64,000 nt of DNA from Spiroplasma helicoides (lineage in GTDB: Bacteria; Bacillota_I; Bacilli_A; Mycoplasmatales; Mycoplasmataceae), in the NCBI RefSeq assembly GCF_001715535.1, contig NZ_CP017015.1, positions 558,001-622,000 on the forward strand, in the 5' to 3' direction. The position numbers and the translations under genes are program-made. Below are positions 44,556 to 55,946 of this stretch, piece after piece; position 1 is the first letter of the stretch; each line of letters starts with the position of its first letter. The notes under the pieces were generated by a model, which was not told where the DNA came from, did no database searches, and saw only the letters and a list, made by a program, of their open reading frames with translations.

Positions 44556-44942
44556 ATGAGTTTTAATAAGTCTAAAAAACCAACAAAATCAAGATATGCA
44601 AGAGTCGTTGCCCCACAAAGAAGTAATGCTAAATCAAATGATAAGGCAAATTACATAAGTGGTGTTTTTAAGAAAGAACAACAGTTTATAGCAGATAAAG
44701 CGCCTCATATAGAAGAAGATCCAAGATATTCATGAGTTCAAGATTCTGGATTAGAAGATTCAAATCCTGTATTAAATATATGAACATCATCAAAGGAACA
44801 AGCTGTTGACGATAAAGAAAACGGCATATCTGGAAAAGAAATTAACTATGTAAATACTGATGAATTGCATAAAAAAACAATGATAAAATGAGAAAAAGTA
44901 AAAACTAAGGTTGAAACTAAATTAGCAAATAAGAAAAAATAG
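44556..44942 (+). CDS. Hypothetical soluble basic protein
   Basis: The 128-residue protein starts at ATG 44556 after GAGAGG and ends at TAG 44940-44942. It is hydrophilic: a Lys/Ser-rich N-terminus (KSKKPTKSRYARVVAPQRS), an acidic middle with SWVQDSG, and a Lys-rich tail. No membrane segment or known motif is seen, and it is probably partly disordered. Three Trp are TGA. It could be a nucleic-acid-associated or ribosome-associated protein from its charge, but nothing specific supports that. AAATAAG/CTTATTT around the stop may act as a weak terminator. The next gene starts 48 bases later. Confidence 0.65.
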
Positions 44943-44990
44943 GGTTAACTTATTTTTTTATTTGTAAGCTTATTAGAAGAGAGAAAATTA

Positions 44991-45560
44991 ATGGAAAACA
45001 AAAATATTGTAGTTATTACAATTGTTATTTTATGAATAATTAGTTTAATGATTACTGGTTTTTTGGCACTTTTATATAATGAAAAAATTCGTGTATATAA
45101 AAATATTAATGTTAAATATTTAGAAAGTGTAAACGAACAAGAAAATAATTATCAATTAAAAGAACAAAAAATAGATTATGAACTTCCATTGGGTGAAATA
45201 TGTTATTTTTTTAAAAAAGGTATTTCTCTTTATAAAAAAACAAAAGAGTATAATGGAAAAAAAGATAAACAATGATCGCATGATTACAAATTTTATTATA
45301 AAAATAATGTTCTAACAAAAATAAATGCAGATATTTATCTTACTAATAAAAATGTTTTAATAGAATATGAAAATAAGTATTTAAAAATAGATATAAAAAA
45401 AATATTTTCTTTAATTGCATTTACTTTTTATGGCAACAAAGAATGAGTGACTGGTGTTGAAATAATATTTGATGATAATAAGGTTCTATTAAATCCAGAA
45501 ACCAATGACTTGGTTTTGGCTTATAGAGCCATCAAAAAAGGGGAATTAACGGATGACTAA
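44991..45560 (+). CDS. Membrane-anchored hypothetical protein
   Basis: The 189-residue protein has one N-terminal transmembrane helix (VVITIVILWIISLMITGFLALLY, about 7-28) followed by a soluble domain of mixed strands containing YELPLGEICYFF and WVTGVEIIFDD. With a basic region after the helix, the soluble part is likely cytosolic. No family is recognised. ATG 44991 follows AGAGAG. Its end overlaps the next gene by eight bases (ATGACTAA), so the two are translationally coupled and probably function together at the membrane. Confidence 0.7.
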
Positions 45561-46119
45561 AATATTAACAGGAATAGTATTAATATCATTTTGCACAGTA
45601 CTTTTTTCAGCTGTTTTAGTATATATAAATCTTAAGTTTTATAAATTAAAAAAAATGGATATAAAAAGAGCTTATATAAATAAACCTGTTTTTATTTGAT
45701 TTAATGTGATTTGTTATTTGATTACACCAGTTTTATTTATTTTATCTTTAGGACTTGGAGTTTATTGCTATATAGGAGATGAAAATATAGTAGAGAAATT
45801 TGTTTTGCCCTTTAATATTTTGTATATAACATATGTTGTTTTTGTTCTTCTGATGATTCTATTTGGAGATAAAGTTTATAAAACAATGTATATAATTGAA
45901 TCAAACGAGGTATATTATTTTTTATTTGATTTAAAAATAGATAAAAACTCAATAAGATCAATTTCTTCAACTTTAAGAAGAAACTATTTAGTAATTAGCT
46001 ATTTAGATAGTCATAATTCAGTAAATACAGCACAATTAAAGTACAATTGAAGATTAAAGGACTTTTTTAGTGATAATTTAGAATCAAAAGAAAAAGATTT
46101 AAAAAATAAAGGTAAATAA
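45553..46119 (+). CDS. Three-helix membrane hypothetical protein, coupled to the previous gene
   Basis: The 188-residue protein has three hydrophobic segments: about 4-25 (ILTGIVLISFCTVLFSAVLVYI), about 47-72 (FIWFNVICYLITPVLFILSLGLG) and about 85-104. A C-terminal soluble domain of about 80 residues follows, with YYFLFDLKIDKNSIRSISST. This last part resembles bacterial PH-like membrane-anchored modules only loosely. It overlaps the 44991 gene by eight bases. In-frame TGA codons after residue 40 hide the full frame under the standard code. Function unknown. Confidence 0.65.
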
Positions 46120-46245
46120 GCGTTTTTTAAAAAACTTTTATTTTCATTAAAAACCTATTATTTAAAGGACTTTTATGAACTATTACATTTTGCTATTTTT
46201 CTTAATTACCTTATAATTTAGTTGTTGAATAAGGAGTGAATTCAT

Positions 46246-46569
46246 ATGTTAGAAAAATTCTTAAATAAAGAAGAAAAAAGGCTTTTTTCAAAGAAAAATC
46301 TTAAAAAGATTCGAAAAGAGGATTTTTTTGCTTATCTAGAAATGGAAGAATCTCTTTTACAGTCATTAAAACAAAAATACAATGAAGATAATTTTGAAAA
46401 TCCTATTGTTGAAGATGAAATAGTTCGTCAAGAACAATATGTAAAATGATTAAATGAGTACTATTTTGAGTACGTGTTAGTTGATCCAAACAAAGGCAAA
46501 GTTCCAAATACTTTAGAAGAAGAGTTTGATAAACTAATAAAACCAATAGAAAAAATTCAAAAAAAATAA
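46246..46569 (+). CDS. Small hypothetical protein upstream of engB
   Basis: The 107-residue charged protein starts at ATG 46246 after AAGGAGTG and is Lys/Glu-rich and helical throughout (KFLNKEEKRLFSKK... DDEIVRQEQYVKWLNEYYFEYV). Its stop codon TAA (46567-46569) is followed directly by the ATG of engB, so the genes are co-translated. No motif is recognised. Position next to a ribosome-assembly GTPase hints at a translation-related role, which is inference only. Confidence 0.65.
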
Positions 46570-47169
46570 ATGATTAAGCAAGCAAAATTTATTAAGTCTG
46601 CAGCAGCAAAAAAGGATTGAATCAATGATGAAATACCAGAAATTTGCTTTATTGGCAGAAGTAATGTTGGAAAATCGACCTTTATAAATTCTTTAACAAA
46701 TCAAAATAAGTTAGCAAAAACTAGTTCAACACCTGGTAAAACAAGGTTATTGAACTTTTTTGATATTAATAATTCATCTTTTAGAATAGTTGATGCACCT
46801 GGTTATGGATATGCAAGAGTTAGTCAAGATCAAAAGTTAGCATTTGCAGATATGATGGAAGATTATTTACAAAATAGAAAAAATCTTAAAGGAGTTTGTC
46901 AGTTGGTTGACCTAAGACATAAGCCAACCAATGATGACAAAGATATGTATGACTTTTTTAAAAAGCAAAATATTAGAGTTTTAATAATTGCTACTAAAAA
47001 AGATAAATGTAAGAAAAATGAAATAATAAAAAATGAAAAACTTGTTAAAACAACTTTAAATTTAGATAAAAGGGATTTATTTTTATCTATATCTTCAAAA
47101 GATAAAAGCAATTTCGATAAAGCTTATGAACTGATTTATGAAATAGTAAGTCATAATATTACTTTTTAA
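46570..47169 (+). CDS. engB: Ribosome biogenesis GTPase EngB/YsxC
   Basis: The 199-residue TRAFAC GTPase helps assemble the large ribosomal subunit. All G motifs are present: G1 GRSNVGKS at 29-36, G2 with TPGKT near 57-61, G3 DAPGYGYA near 76-83, G4 as TKKDK near 140-144, and G5 SISS near 176. The GRSNVGKSxFIN and STPGKTRxLNFF signatures are specific to EngB/YihA. Length matches the family (about 195-200). It starts immediately after the stop of the small upstream gene and overlaps the convergent serine hydrolase gene by 11 bases. Confidence 0.95.
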
Positions 47170-48331
47170 TTAAATTATTTTCTATTAAATCATCATACAA
47201 AACTTTTATAAATTCTTCACCATTTATTGTATTAAAACCAGGATTAGAACTGTGAAGTAATGTAACAGTTATTTTATTTTTTGGATCACACATACCAAAA
47301 GAACCTAATATACCTTCTCAACCAAATTCACCAATTTCTGTCTTGGGTTCAATTTCATTTTTAATTCTTACTCTTCCACCATAACAATAACTATAGTCAT
47401 CATTATATCTTCAATAAAATTGTTCAAGTCTTTTATCTAAAACATCTTTTGAAATTAATTGCAATATATTCTTACTAATTATTTGTTTTCCATCAACAAA
47501 TCCATCAATTAAAACATCTAAAAACTTTTGGTAGTCTAGGGCAGTTGTTACTAAGTTTGAACCACCTAGAATACAATTTGACATTTTATAAACTTCTTGA
47601 AAGTGTCCTTTATAGTTATCATCTTGAGCTATTTTGTGATAACCATTTTTACAAGTGTTTATTTGAACTTTTACTTCTCTTTTTTTGTCAAATATATAAA
47701 AGTTTGAGTCTCTCATGTTTAAAGGTTCAAAAACATTTTTTTGCATAAAATCTTCAAATTTAATTTTTGATACAACTTCGATAATTGCCGCTAAAACTTC
47801 TAAATTAAGTCCATATACTCAATCTTTTCCTGGTTTAAATTTTAAGGGTACTTTTGCTAATTCATTTGCAAAATCCATAGTACTTAGGTTTTCCTTTTCA
47901 TATTTTTCTCAAATACTTTTTATTAAATTATCTCTAAAATCATCTTCTCACCCATAAGTTAAACCACTTTGCATTGATAACAAATGATGAAGTGTTAATT
48001 CATCGGTATAAGTTATTTTACTACCTTCAAAATAGTTCATATTTTTAAAACTTGGTAAATATTTTGACACTTTTTCATCAAGATTGATATTATATTTTTC
48101 ACATAAAATTAAAAAAGCCAACGCTGTTACTGGTTTTGTCATTGAATAAACTCTAAATAAATCATTTGTTTCAACATCGATTTTTTTATTTGAGTCTTTA
48201 TAACCCAATGTTTTAGTATAAATAACTTCTTTATTTTTACTTACAACAACAACACTACAATTATAAATATTTTTATCGTGTATGTCTTTGATTCAATTGC
48301 TTATATTTTTAAACTCAATATTTTTACTCAT
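47159..48331 (-). CDS. Serine hydrolase, beta-lactamase fold (family VIII esterase-like)
   Basis: The 390-residue enzyme carries the SxxK motif SMTK (S63, K66), in RVYSMTKPVTALA, with the catalytic Ser and base Lys. The second-Tyr motif is WVYGLNLEVLAAII (Y173), which matches the YxL-DVLG form of family VIII carboxylesterases better than the YxN of beta-lactamases. A GWEGILG... motif near the C-terminus replaces KTG. There is no signal peptide, so it is cytosolic. The cell has no peptidoglycan, so an esterase or peptidase role is more likely than a penicillin-related one. ATG 48331 follows GAGGAG. It converges with engB without a terminator between. Confidence 0.75.
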
Positions 48332-48456
48332 TTTAAAACTCCTCATTATTGTAAAAATTATATAATAAAGATACTAAATTTTATTAAATACTAACAAACA
48401 ATAAGTTTAATAAAATTATAAATAGGTTTAAAATAATAAATAAAGGAGTATTAAAA

Positions 48457-49308
48457 ATGAGTTCTTATAAAAAGCTAGCTGTTTCTGACATGGATGGAAC
48501 GATTATAACTAAGGATAATGTATTGATTGAAGAAACTAAAAAATCAATAAAAAATTTTATGCAGCAAACTAATAATGCTTTTAGTATAGTGACAGGAAGA
48601 CAATTTTTTGTAGCTGAGAGACATATAAAAGATTTAAATATTACTTTACCTATCTTAACAGCAAATGGTTCTACTTTAATTGATCCTACTAATAAAAAAA
48701 TTTTAAAAGCGAAACATTTTGAAAAAGAAGAGTTTTTAAATAACTTAGCTATTCTTGTCAAAAATCAAATTAAGTTTAGTGTTGTTAATGATTTTCAAGT
48801 TTTTGGATTAAAGTCAACTGTATGAAATAAACATTTTAGAAGAGACAAATTTACTTTAGACAGTTTTGATGAAAGTATTTTTAACTTATATGATACTCTT
48901 GAAGAATTATTTGAAGCAGTTAAAAGCGACTGCAAATATTTTGGATCATTTTTTATTGAATACAACGACGAAAGTGAATTTCAAAAAATCATTAATTTAT
49001 TTCCATTAGAAAAATTTTCAACTCTTATTTATTGTTACTTCCATCACAACACAATTGAGTATTTTAAAAAAGGTGTTAATAAATACACTGGATTAGAAAT
49101 GCTAGCTGATTATTTAAATATGAAAGTTGATGATTTCTTTATTTTTGGAGATCAAACAAATGATATAGTAATGTTTGAAAATGCTAAAAATACATACGCA
49201 GTTAAAAATGCAGTTCCGCAATTAAAGTTGATTGCAAAAGAAGTCATTGGTTCAGTTGAGAATGATGGTGTTGGGAAAAAGGCTCAAGAATTAATAAAAT
49301 ATTTTTAA
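48457..49308 (+). CDS. Cof-type HAD-IIB phosphatase, first tandem copy
   Basis: The 283-residue hydrolase has the nucleophile motif SDMDGT (D11, acid/base D13), motif II in SIVTGR, and the metal motif GDQTND at 231-236. The cap domain of about 120 residues (90-190) is of the C2B class found in Cof proteins. Such enzymes dephosphorylate sugar phosphates, flavin or pyridoxal phosphates. ATG 48457 follows AAAGGAG. A near-parallel copy starts 46 bases after its stop, so the two form an operon. Confidence 0.88.
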
Positions 49309-49354
49309 TTAATAAATAGGTTGGTTTAAAATATAGTTAAAGTGAGGAATAAAA

Positions 49355-50209
49355 ATGAATAAATATAAAAAAGTAGTAGCATCTGATCTAGATGGAACAA
49401 TTGTTAAAAAAGGTAATATAATTTCTGAATCTTGTAAAGAGATGATTAAAGATTTTATGAAAAAAACCAACAATTCATTTACTATTGTAACCGGGCGTAA
49501 TTATTTTTCAGCTGTTCAACATATTGTTGATCTTGGGATTACACTACCTGTTATTGCGACAAATGGTACAAGTGTGATAAATCCTGTAACCAATGAATAT
49601 GTGGCACAATTACATTTTTCTAATGAAGAGGGTAATAAAATATTAGATGTAATTTACGAAACTAATTTAGAATTTTATTTACTAAATGATTTTAAAATTT
49701 ATACTTTAAGAAATAATCGTTTTGCAGATGAAGATAAAAACAAAGAGCATGGATTTAGAATACTTTTAGAAGATTGTATGAATTTTTATGATTCTAGAGA
49801 AAAATTATATCATGCAATAAAAACTGAAGTTAAAGGAACATTTTGTTCATTGAATATTACTTGTTATGATAACAAAGAAAAAGAATATGCTTTAAATTTA
49901 TTAAAACAATTTGATGTGGAAATACTAGAGTTTTTCTGGGATAACCATTGAACATTAGAAATTTATAAAAAAGGAGCTGGAAAAGATTGAGGTTTAAGAG
50001 CATTGGCCAAGTATTTAAATATTAGTGAAGATGATTTATATGTCTTTGGTGATGAATTTAATGATTATCCAATGTTTAAAAACTTTAAAAACACTTATGC
50101 AATGGGTAATGCGATTGAAGGTATAAAAAAACTCGCAAAAGAAGTTATATTACCAATTGATGAAGATGGAGTTGGAGTAAAAATTCACCAACTATTAAAA
50201 GAATTTTAA
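49355..50209 (+). CDS. Cof-type HAD-IIB phosphatase, second tandem copy
   Basis: The 284-residue protein parallels the previous one at every motif: SDLDGT (D11, D13), IVTGRNYF, and GDEFND at 232-237. The two share the unusual block NSFTIVTGR/NAFSIVTGR and the end DGVGVKIHQLL/DGVGKKAQEL. They are tandem duplicates that have diverged most in the cap, which decides substrate. It starts at ATG 49355 after GTGAGGA. It ends 93 bases before the next aldo/keto reductase, whose MerR-type promoter lies in that gap. Confidence 0.88.
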
Positions 50210-50242
50210 TAAATAAAAAATAAATTTTTTTTAATAAAAGAC

Positions 50243-50273
50243 TTGCATTAACCTTGGGTTAATGTTTTATTAT
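50243..50273 (+). promoter_or_regulatory. MerR-type promoter of the aldo/keto reductase trio
   Basis: TTGCAT (50243-50248) and TATTAT (50268-50273) are 19 bases apart, with the dyad CATTAACC/GGTTAATG (50246-50253 with 50257-50264). The dyad arms are identical to those before the reductase at 43448; only the three central bases differ (TTG against CAA, which is the reverse complement). Confidence 0.75.
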
Positions 50274-50277
50274 TTAA

Positions 50278-50293
50278 TTGGTATTAATACCAA
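50278..50293 (+). promoter_or_regulatory. Palindrome in the reductase leader
   Basis: The perfect 16-bp palindrome TTGGTATTAATACCAA lies between the promoter and the AAGGAGG ribosome site. A shorter related dyad, TGGGT/ACCCA (51179-51192), lies before the next reductase. Both may be operators or mRNA hairpins. Confidence 0.5.
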
Positions 50294-50302
50294 GGAGGAA
50301 AT

Positions 50303-51124
50303 ATGAGTATATTTGATAAAAAAATAAAATTTAATAACGAAGAATTTATTCCTCAATTTGGATTAGGAACATATGAATTAACTAATACAAATGAAATTGA
50401 TGAGTCGATAATGGCAGCTCTAAAATTAGGATATCGCCACATTGATACAGCACAAATTTATGGAAATCATAAGCAAATTGCTAAAACTATCAAAAAAAGT
50501 GGAGTTAAAAGAGAAGAATTATTTATTACTTCTAAAATTTGAAATAAAGATCATGGATATGAAAATGCTGTAAAAGCAGTGGACAGAATCTTAGAGGAGT
50601 TGGAGCTTGATTATATCGATTTAATTTTAATTCACTGACCAACACCACAAAGATTGGAATGTTGAAAAGCACTTGAAGAAGCAGTTGAAGCAGGAAAAGT
50701 TAAATCAATCGGAATAAGCAATTTTTTAGAAGAACATATTGATGAACTTATGAAGGTGGCTAAAATAAAACCTGTAATCAATCAATTTGAATTACATCCA
50801 GCACTGCCTTGTCATAGTCTTGTTGAACATTGTAGAAAAAACAATATAGTAGTTGAATCATGAGGTACATTGATTAGAGGTAAGTGTTTTGAAGTTGAGC
50901 AAATAGTAGAATTAGCTAAAAAATACAACAAAACACCTGCACAAATTTGTTTAAGATGAGCATATCAATTAGGATATGTAATTATACCAAAATCATCAAA
51001 ACCTGAAAGAGTTGTTGATAATGCAAATTTTGATGACTTTGAATTAACACAAGAAGACATGAATTATATTGCAACCGTTAAAGAACAACGTGATGGTCCT
51101 GACCCAAGTAACTTTAATTTTTAA
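50303..51124 (+). CDS. Aldo/keto reductase, tandem copy 1 (short AKR5-like type)
   Basis: The 273-residue reductase belongs to the 2,5-diketogluconate reductase-like branch. Catalytic residues are D48 and Y53 in DTAQIYGNH, K78 in TSKIW, and H near 111 in LIHWPTPQ. The C-terminal cofactor segment VIIPKSSKPERVVDNANF is typical. It reduces small aldehydes or ketones with NADPH. AAGGAGG precedes ATG 50303. The MerR-type promoter above controls it. A hairpin overlapping its stop (51123-51150) is a probable terminator, so the trio may not be one full transcript. Confidence 0.9.
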
Positions 51125-51152
51125 TATCAATTTTTAAAATTGATATTTTTTT
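51123..51152 (+). terminator. Terminator after reductase tandem copy 1
   Basis: ATATCAAT and ATTGATAT around a short T/A loop, then a run of T, overlap the stop codon of the gene. Confidence 0.65.
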
Positions 51153-51178
51153 TTACTTTATATAATTTAGTATATAAG

Positions 51179-51192
51179 TGGGTATAAACCCA
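51179..51192 (+). promoter_or_regulatory. Small dyad before reductase tandem copy 2
   Basis: TGGGT/ACCCA with a 4-base centre, just after a TATAAT at 51161-51166, may be an operator for the second copy. The -35 is unclear. Confidence 0.35.
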
Positions 51193-51230
51193 AAAAAGTA
51201 ATTATTTTACTTATAAAGAAGGAAGATTGA

Positions 51231-52052
51231 ATGAAGGTTTTAGACAAAAAAATAGAATTTAACGATGGTAATTTCATCCCACAAGTAGGATTGGGAACAT
51301 CAAAACTTACTAAACAAAGTGGAATTGTTGATTCGATTGCAGCAGCAATAAAAGAAGGTTATCGTCACATCGATACAGCACAGATTTATGGAAATCAAAA
51401 TCAATTAGCTGAGGCTATTAAAAAAACAAATATAAACAGAAAAGAGTTGTTTATAACTTCAAAAATCTGAAATAGCGATCATGCTTATAGTGATGCTGTA
51501 AAAGCAATTGATAGAATTTTAGAAGAATTAGAACTTGATTATATTGATTTGCTATTAGTTCACTGACCAACACCAAAAAGATTGGAGTGTTGAAAAGCAC
51601 TTGAAGAAGCGGTTGAAGCAGGAAAAGTTAAATCAATCGGAATAAGCAATTTTTTAGAAGAACATATTGATGAACTTATGAAGGTGGCTAAAATAAAACC
51701 TGTAATAAATCAATTTGAATTACATCCAGCATTACCTTGTCATAGTCTTGTAGAGCATTGTAGAAAAAACAATATAGTAGTTGAATCATGAGGAACTTTA
51801 ATTAGAGGAAAATGTTTTGAAGTTGAGCAAATAGTAGAATTAGCTAAAAAATACAACAAAACACCAGCTCAAATTTGTTTAAGATGGGCTTATCAATTAG
51901 GATATGTTGTTATACCAAAATCATCAAAACCTGAAAGAGTTGTTGATAATTCAAATTTTGGGGATTTTGAATTAACTAAAGAAGATATGGACTATATATC
52001 AACAATTAAAGAATATCGTGATGGTCCTGATCCAAATAATTTTGAATTTTAA
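51231..52052 (+). CDS. Aldo/keto reductase, tandem copy 2
   Basis: The 273-residue enzyme has the same catalytic set as copy 1 (DTAQIYGNQ, TSKIW, LVHWPTPK). The region from about residue 123 to 235 is nearly identical at DNA level to copy 1, whereas the first 120 residues differ clearly. This patchwork suggests gene conversion after duplication. AGAAGGAAG precedes ATG 51231. Copy 3 starts 28 bases after its stop, so these two are co-transcribed. Confidence 0.9.
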
Positions 52053-52080
52053 TAAGATAAAAAAGAAGAGGAAAAATAAT

Positions 52081-52902
52081 ATGAATGTTTTAGAAAAAAG
52101 AATAAAATTTAATGATGGAAATTTTATTCCACAAGTAGGTATTGGAACATACAAACTAGATAGTGAAAATGGGATAGACGAATCTATCTTGGCAGCATTA
52201 AAAGCGGGATATCGTCATATTGATACCGCTCAATACTATGGGAATCACAAACAAATTGCAAAAGCAATTAAAGAAAGCAAAGTAAAAAGAGAAGATTTAT
52301 TTGTAACTTCAAAAATATGAAATAATGACCATGCTTATGAAAAAGCAGTAAAAGCAATTGATAGAATTTTAGAAGAATTAGAATTAGATTATATTGATTT
52401 AATTCTAATTCATTGACCAACACCAGAAAGATTAGAGTGTTGAAAAGCACTTGAAGAAGCGGTTGAAGCAGGAAAAGTTAAATCAATCGGTATCAGTAAC
52501 TTTTTAGAGGGTCACATTGATGAACTAATGAAATTTGCTAAAATCAAACCTGTAATAAATCAATTTGAACTTCACCCAGCATTACCATGTAATAGACTAG
52601 TAAATCACTGTTTAAAAAATGGAATAATTGTTGAATCATGAGGAACTTTAATTAGAGGTAAATGCTTTGAAATTGAACAATTAGTTGAACTAGCTAAAAA
52701 GTATAATAAAAATCCAGCTCAAATATGTTTAAGATGAGCCTATCAATTAGGATATGTTGTTATACCAAAATCATCAAAACCACAAAGAGTTATTGATAAC
52801 ATAAATTTTGGAGATTTTGAATTAACACAAGAAGACATGGATTATATTGCAACTATTAAAGAGCATCGTGATGGTCCTGACCCAAATAAATTTGAAATTT
52901 AA
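52081..52902 (+). CDS. Aldo/keto reductase, tandem copy 3
   Basis: The 273-residue enzyme has DTAQYYGNH (an Ile-to-Tyr change beside the catalytic Tyr), TSKIW and LIHWPTPE. Part of the conserved tract is shared with copies 1 and 2 (the 60 bases after 52440), but NRLVNHCLKNGIIVES replaces HSLVEHCRKNNIVVES. It is therefore the most diverged of the trio. All end in DGPDP-N-F. It lies 28 bases after copy 2 with AGAGG in front. No terminator is visible before the ATPase promoter at 52913. Confidence 0.9.
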
Positions 52903-52912
52903 GCAATTTTAT

Positions 52913-52940
52913 TTGACAACTCGGTCAAAGACTATATAAT
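52913..52940 (+). promoter_or_regulatory. Strong promoter of the cation ATPase with an overlapping dyad
   Basis: Perfect TTGACA (52913-52918) and TATAAT (52935-52940) are 16 bases apart. The inverted repeat TTTGAC/GTCAAA (52912-52917 with 52924-52929) covers the -35 and could be a repressor site. Confidence 0.7.
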
Positions 52941-52991
52941 ATATAAATATAAACGAAACTATTCTATATATAAGAGAGGGAAAGAGTTTTA

Positions 52992-55946
52992 ATGGACGAG
53001 TATTTGTCGAAAGACAATAAACAATTACAAGCTGCACTAGAAACTGATATAAAAAAAGGTTTGACAGATGCACAAGTAAAAGAAAAAACTGAAAAATATG
53101 GAAAAAATGCACTACCCCAAGGTAAAGTAACACCTTGGTATATGGTATTTCTTCATTCTTTATTTGAACCAATTCAAATAATTTTAATGATAGCTGCAAT
53201 TATAAGTGTTTTAGCACCACTTTTAGGTAAAGGTGAATGAACTGTAACAATTGATGATTTCATAGACTTTATAGTGATTTTTTTAATAGTTATTATTGAT
53301 GCAATATTAGAAACAGTTCAAACTATCAAAGCTAGAAAGTCGATGGATGCTTTAAAAGATCTATCAAAACCAAAGGCGGTTGTTATTAGAAATAATATGC
53401 AACAAGAAATTGATGCTACTGAATTAGTTCCTGGTGATATTGTTGTTTTAGAAGCTGGTAAATATGTGCCTGCTGAACTAAGAATTGTGGAATCGAGTGA
53501 ATTAATGATTGATGAATCAATTTTAACTGGTGAATCTGTACCGGTTGAAAAAACTCATAAACCAATTAAAAGTACTACAATTTTAGCAGATATGCAAAAC
53601 ATTGCATTTATGTCAACATTTACAACTGCTGGTAGAGCGATTGGTGTTGTAATAAAAACTGGTGAAAATACAGAAATTGGTAAAATAGCAACTTCAATAA
53701 ACAAAAACGATGAAGAAGCAACACCTTTAGAAAAAAAACTAAGTCAATTTACTTTAATAGTTGCCTTAGTGAGCTTAGCGCTAGGAATTATAATATTTAT
53801 TTCATTATACTTCTCAGGTAATAGTACAGCATGAGCTAGTTACTTAATGGTTGCAATTACATTAGCAATTGGAGTTATCCCTGAATGTTTAGCAGCAATT
53901 ATATCTATTACACTAAGTTTTAGTGCAAGAAGACTTGCTCATCAAAATGTTATCGTCAAAAAATTAAAGGCAGTTGAAACACTAGGTAGTGTTAATGTAA
54001 TTTGTACAGATAAAACTGGTACTTTAACTCAAAATAAAATGACTGTAACAAAATTAGTTATGGACAATAGAGTTATTAATGCAAAAGACTACACAAATGA
54101 AAAACACGATGAGCATCTTGATTATTTCTTAAAAGCATTAGTTTTATGTAACGACTCAGTTACAGAAAATGATGAAAGAATTGGAGATCCTACAGAATTA
54201 GCTCTTGTTGACTTCGCTGAAGTTACAGGTCTTGATGAACAAAAAGCTCGTGATGAATTTATTAGAATTGACGAAAAACCTTTTGATAGTGAAAGAAAAA
54301 TGATGACTACCGTTAATGATATTAAAGGTGTGAAAACCGTCTTTACAAAAGGGGCAATAGACCAGTTATTACAATGTTGTTCAAAAATTATGATTGATAA
54401 TGTAACAAGACCAATTACTCAAGAAGATAAAGATGAGCTATTAAAAATTGCTGGTGAACTTTCAGAAAATGCGCTTAGAGTGCTTGCATTTGCATATAAA
54501 GAGACAGGTAATGAAGGAAATAAAAGTAATTTTGAAAGCGATTTAGTATTCTTGGGAGCAGTTGCAATGATTGATCCTGTTAGAGATTCAGCTGTCCAAG
54601 CAATTAAACAAGCTAAAGCAGCTGGAGTTAAAGTTGTTATGATAACAGGTGATCACGCTGTAACAGCTTTAGCAATTGCAAGAGATCTTGATTTAGCACA
54701 TGATGAAAAAGAGGTTATGAACTCTAAAATGCTGGACACAATGTCTGATGAGGATTTCTTAGAAATTATTGAACAAATTCGTGTTTTTGCAAGAGTTAAC
54801 CCTGAACATAAAGTTCGAATTGTTGATGCTTTACAAAAACGTCATAATATCACAAGTATGACAGGGGACGGAGTAAATGATGCGCCATCACTGGCAAAAG
54901 CAGATATTGGTGTTGCAATGGGTATTACTGGTACTGATGTTGCAAAACAAGCTTCTGATGTAATTCTAACCGATGATAACTTTGAAACTATTATTAAAGG
55001 GGTAAATGAAGGAAGAAACGTTTATGCAAAAATTAAACGTGCTATAACATTTATTCTTGGAGTTAACTTTTCAAACGTTTTAGCAATATTTATTTTATCT
55101 TTAATAAACTCTGTATCACCACTTGAAGCTACAAACATTTTATGAATGAACTTGATTGTAGAATCATGTATTGCCTTGGCAATTGGTATGGGTAAAAATG
55201 ATGATAGTTTGATGAAAGTTAAACCAATCAAAGGAAAAAACTCTTTATTTAGAGGAATTTGATTCTCAATGGGTAAAATAATTGTATTTCTAACAATTTG
55301 TTCAATTGGAGCATTCTACTTTGGTATGTCTTTTGTGGATAAAGATCATATAATGAATATCTTTAATGATGAAACTTATCGAAAAATTTTAGAAAGTCAT
55401 GGTTATAACGATGAATCTATAAATGCATTAGCAGAGAGTGGATGATATCAAATATTTAAAAATCATGATGTGCCAATGGAAATTAAACTTGAAATTGGAG
55501 ATTATGGAAGAACTGCGATATTTATGCTAATTACTTGTGCTCCTTCATTCTTCGTTAACTTTATTAAGTTATCTCAATGAAAAACAAGTAAAAAGATAAA
55601 TATGGTAACAAATAAACCATTAATTGTATCTTCATTAATTGCAGCTGGATTGAATATGATTGCATTATTTGTTCCTGGAATAAATAATAATATTTTAAAC
55701 TTGCTAAATACCAAAGAGTACTTCGATCATTGATATATGATTCCTGTAATCCTTTGTTTAACTATTACACCAACAATTGCAATGCTTTTAACTGATGGAA
55801 TAGTATTTGTAAGTTACCATTATTTCCCAGATCCAAGAAGAAGAAACAAACAATTGCTTGATAGTATGATTTTTGAAGATAAAAAATTATTAGCTCAAAA
55901 AAGAGCAATTGAAAAACAAAAAAGAGATAAGGAAAATCAACAATAA
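52992..55946 (+). CDS. P2-type cation-transporting ATPase
   Basis: The 984-residue pump moves cations across the membrane using ATP. The phosphorylation site is CTDKTGTLTQNK with D340. The actuator motif is LTGESVPVEK near 178, and the hinge motifs are MITGDHAVTA and MTGDGVNDAPSLAKADIG. In helix 4, IGVIPECLAA keeps the cation-binding Glu (E298) but with Cys for Gly in PEGLP. In helix 6, WMNLIVES keeps Asn (N720) but has Glu (E724) where Ca2+ pumps have Asp. In helix 5, SNVLAIF lacks the Glu of SNVGE. It is thus P2-like (Ca2+ or other cation) with a reduced binding site. The start lies 52 bases after a consensus promoter. Confidence 0.88.
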
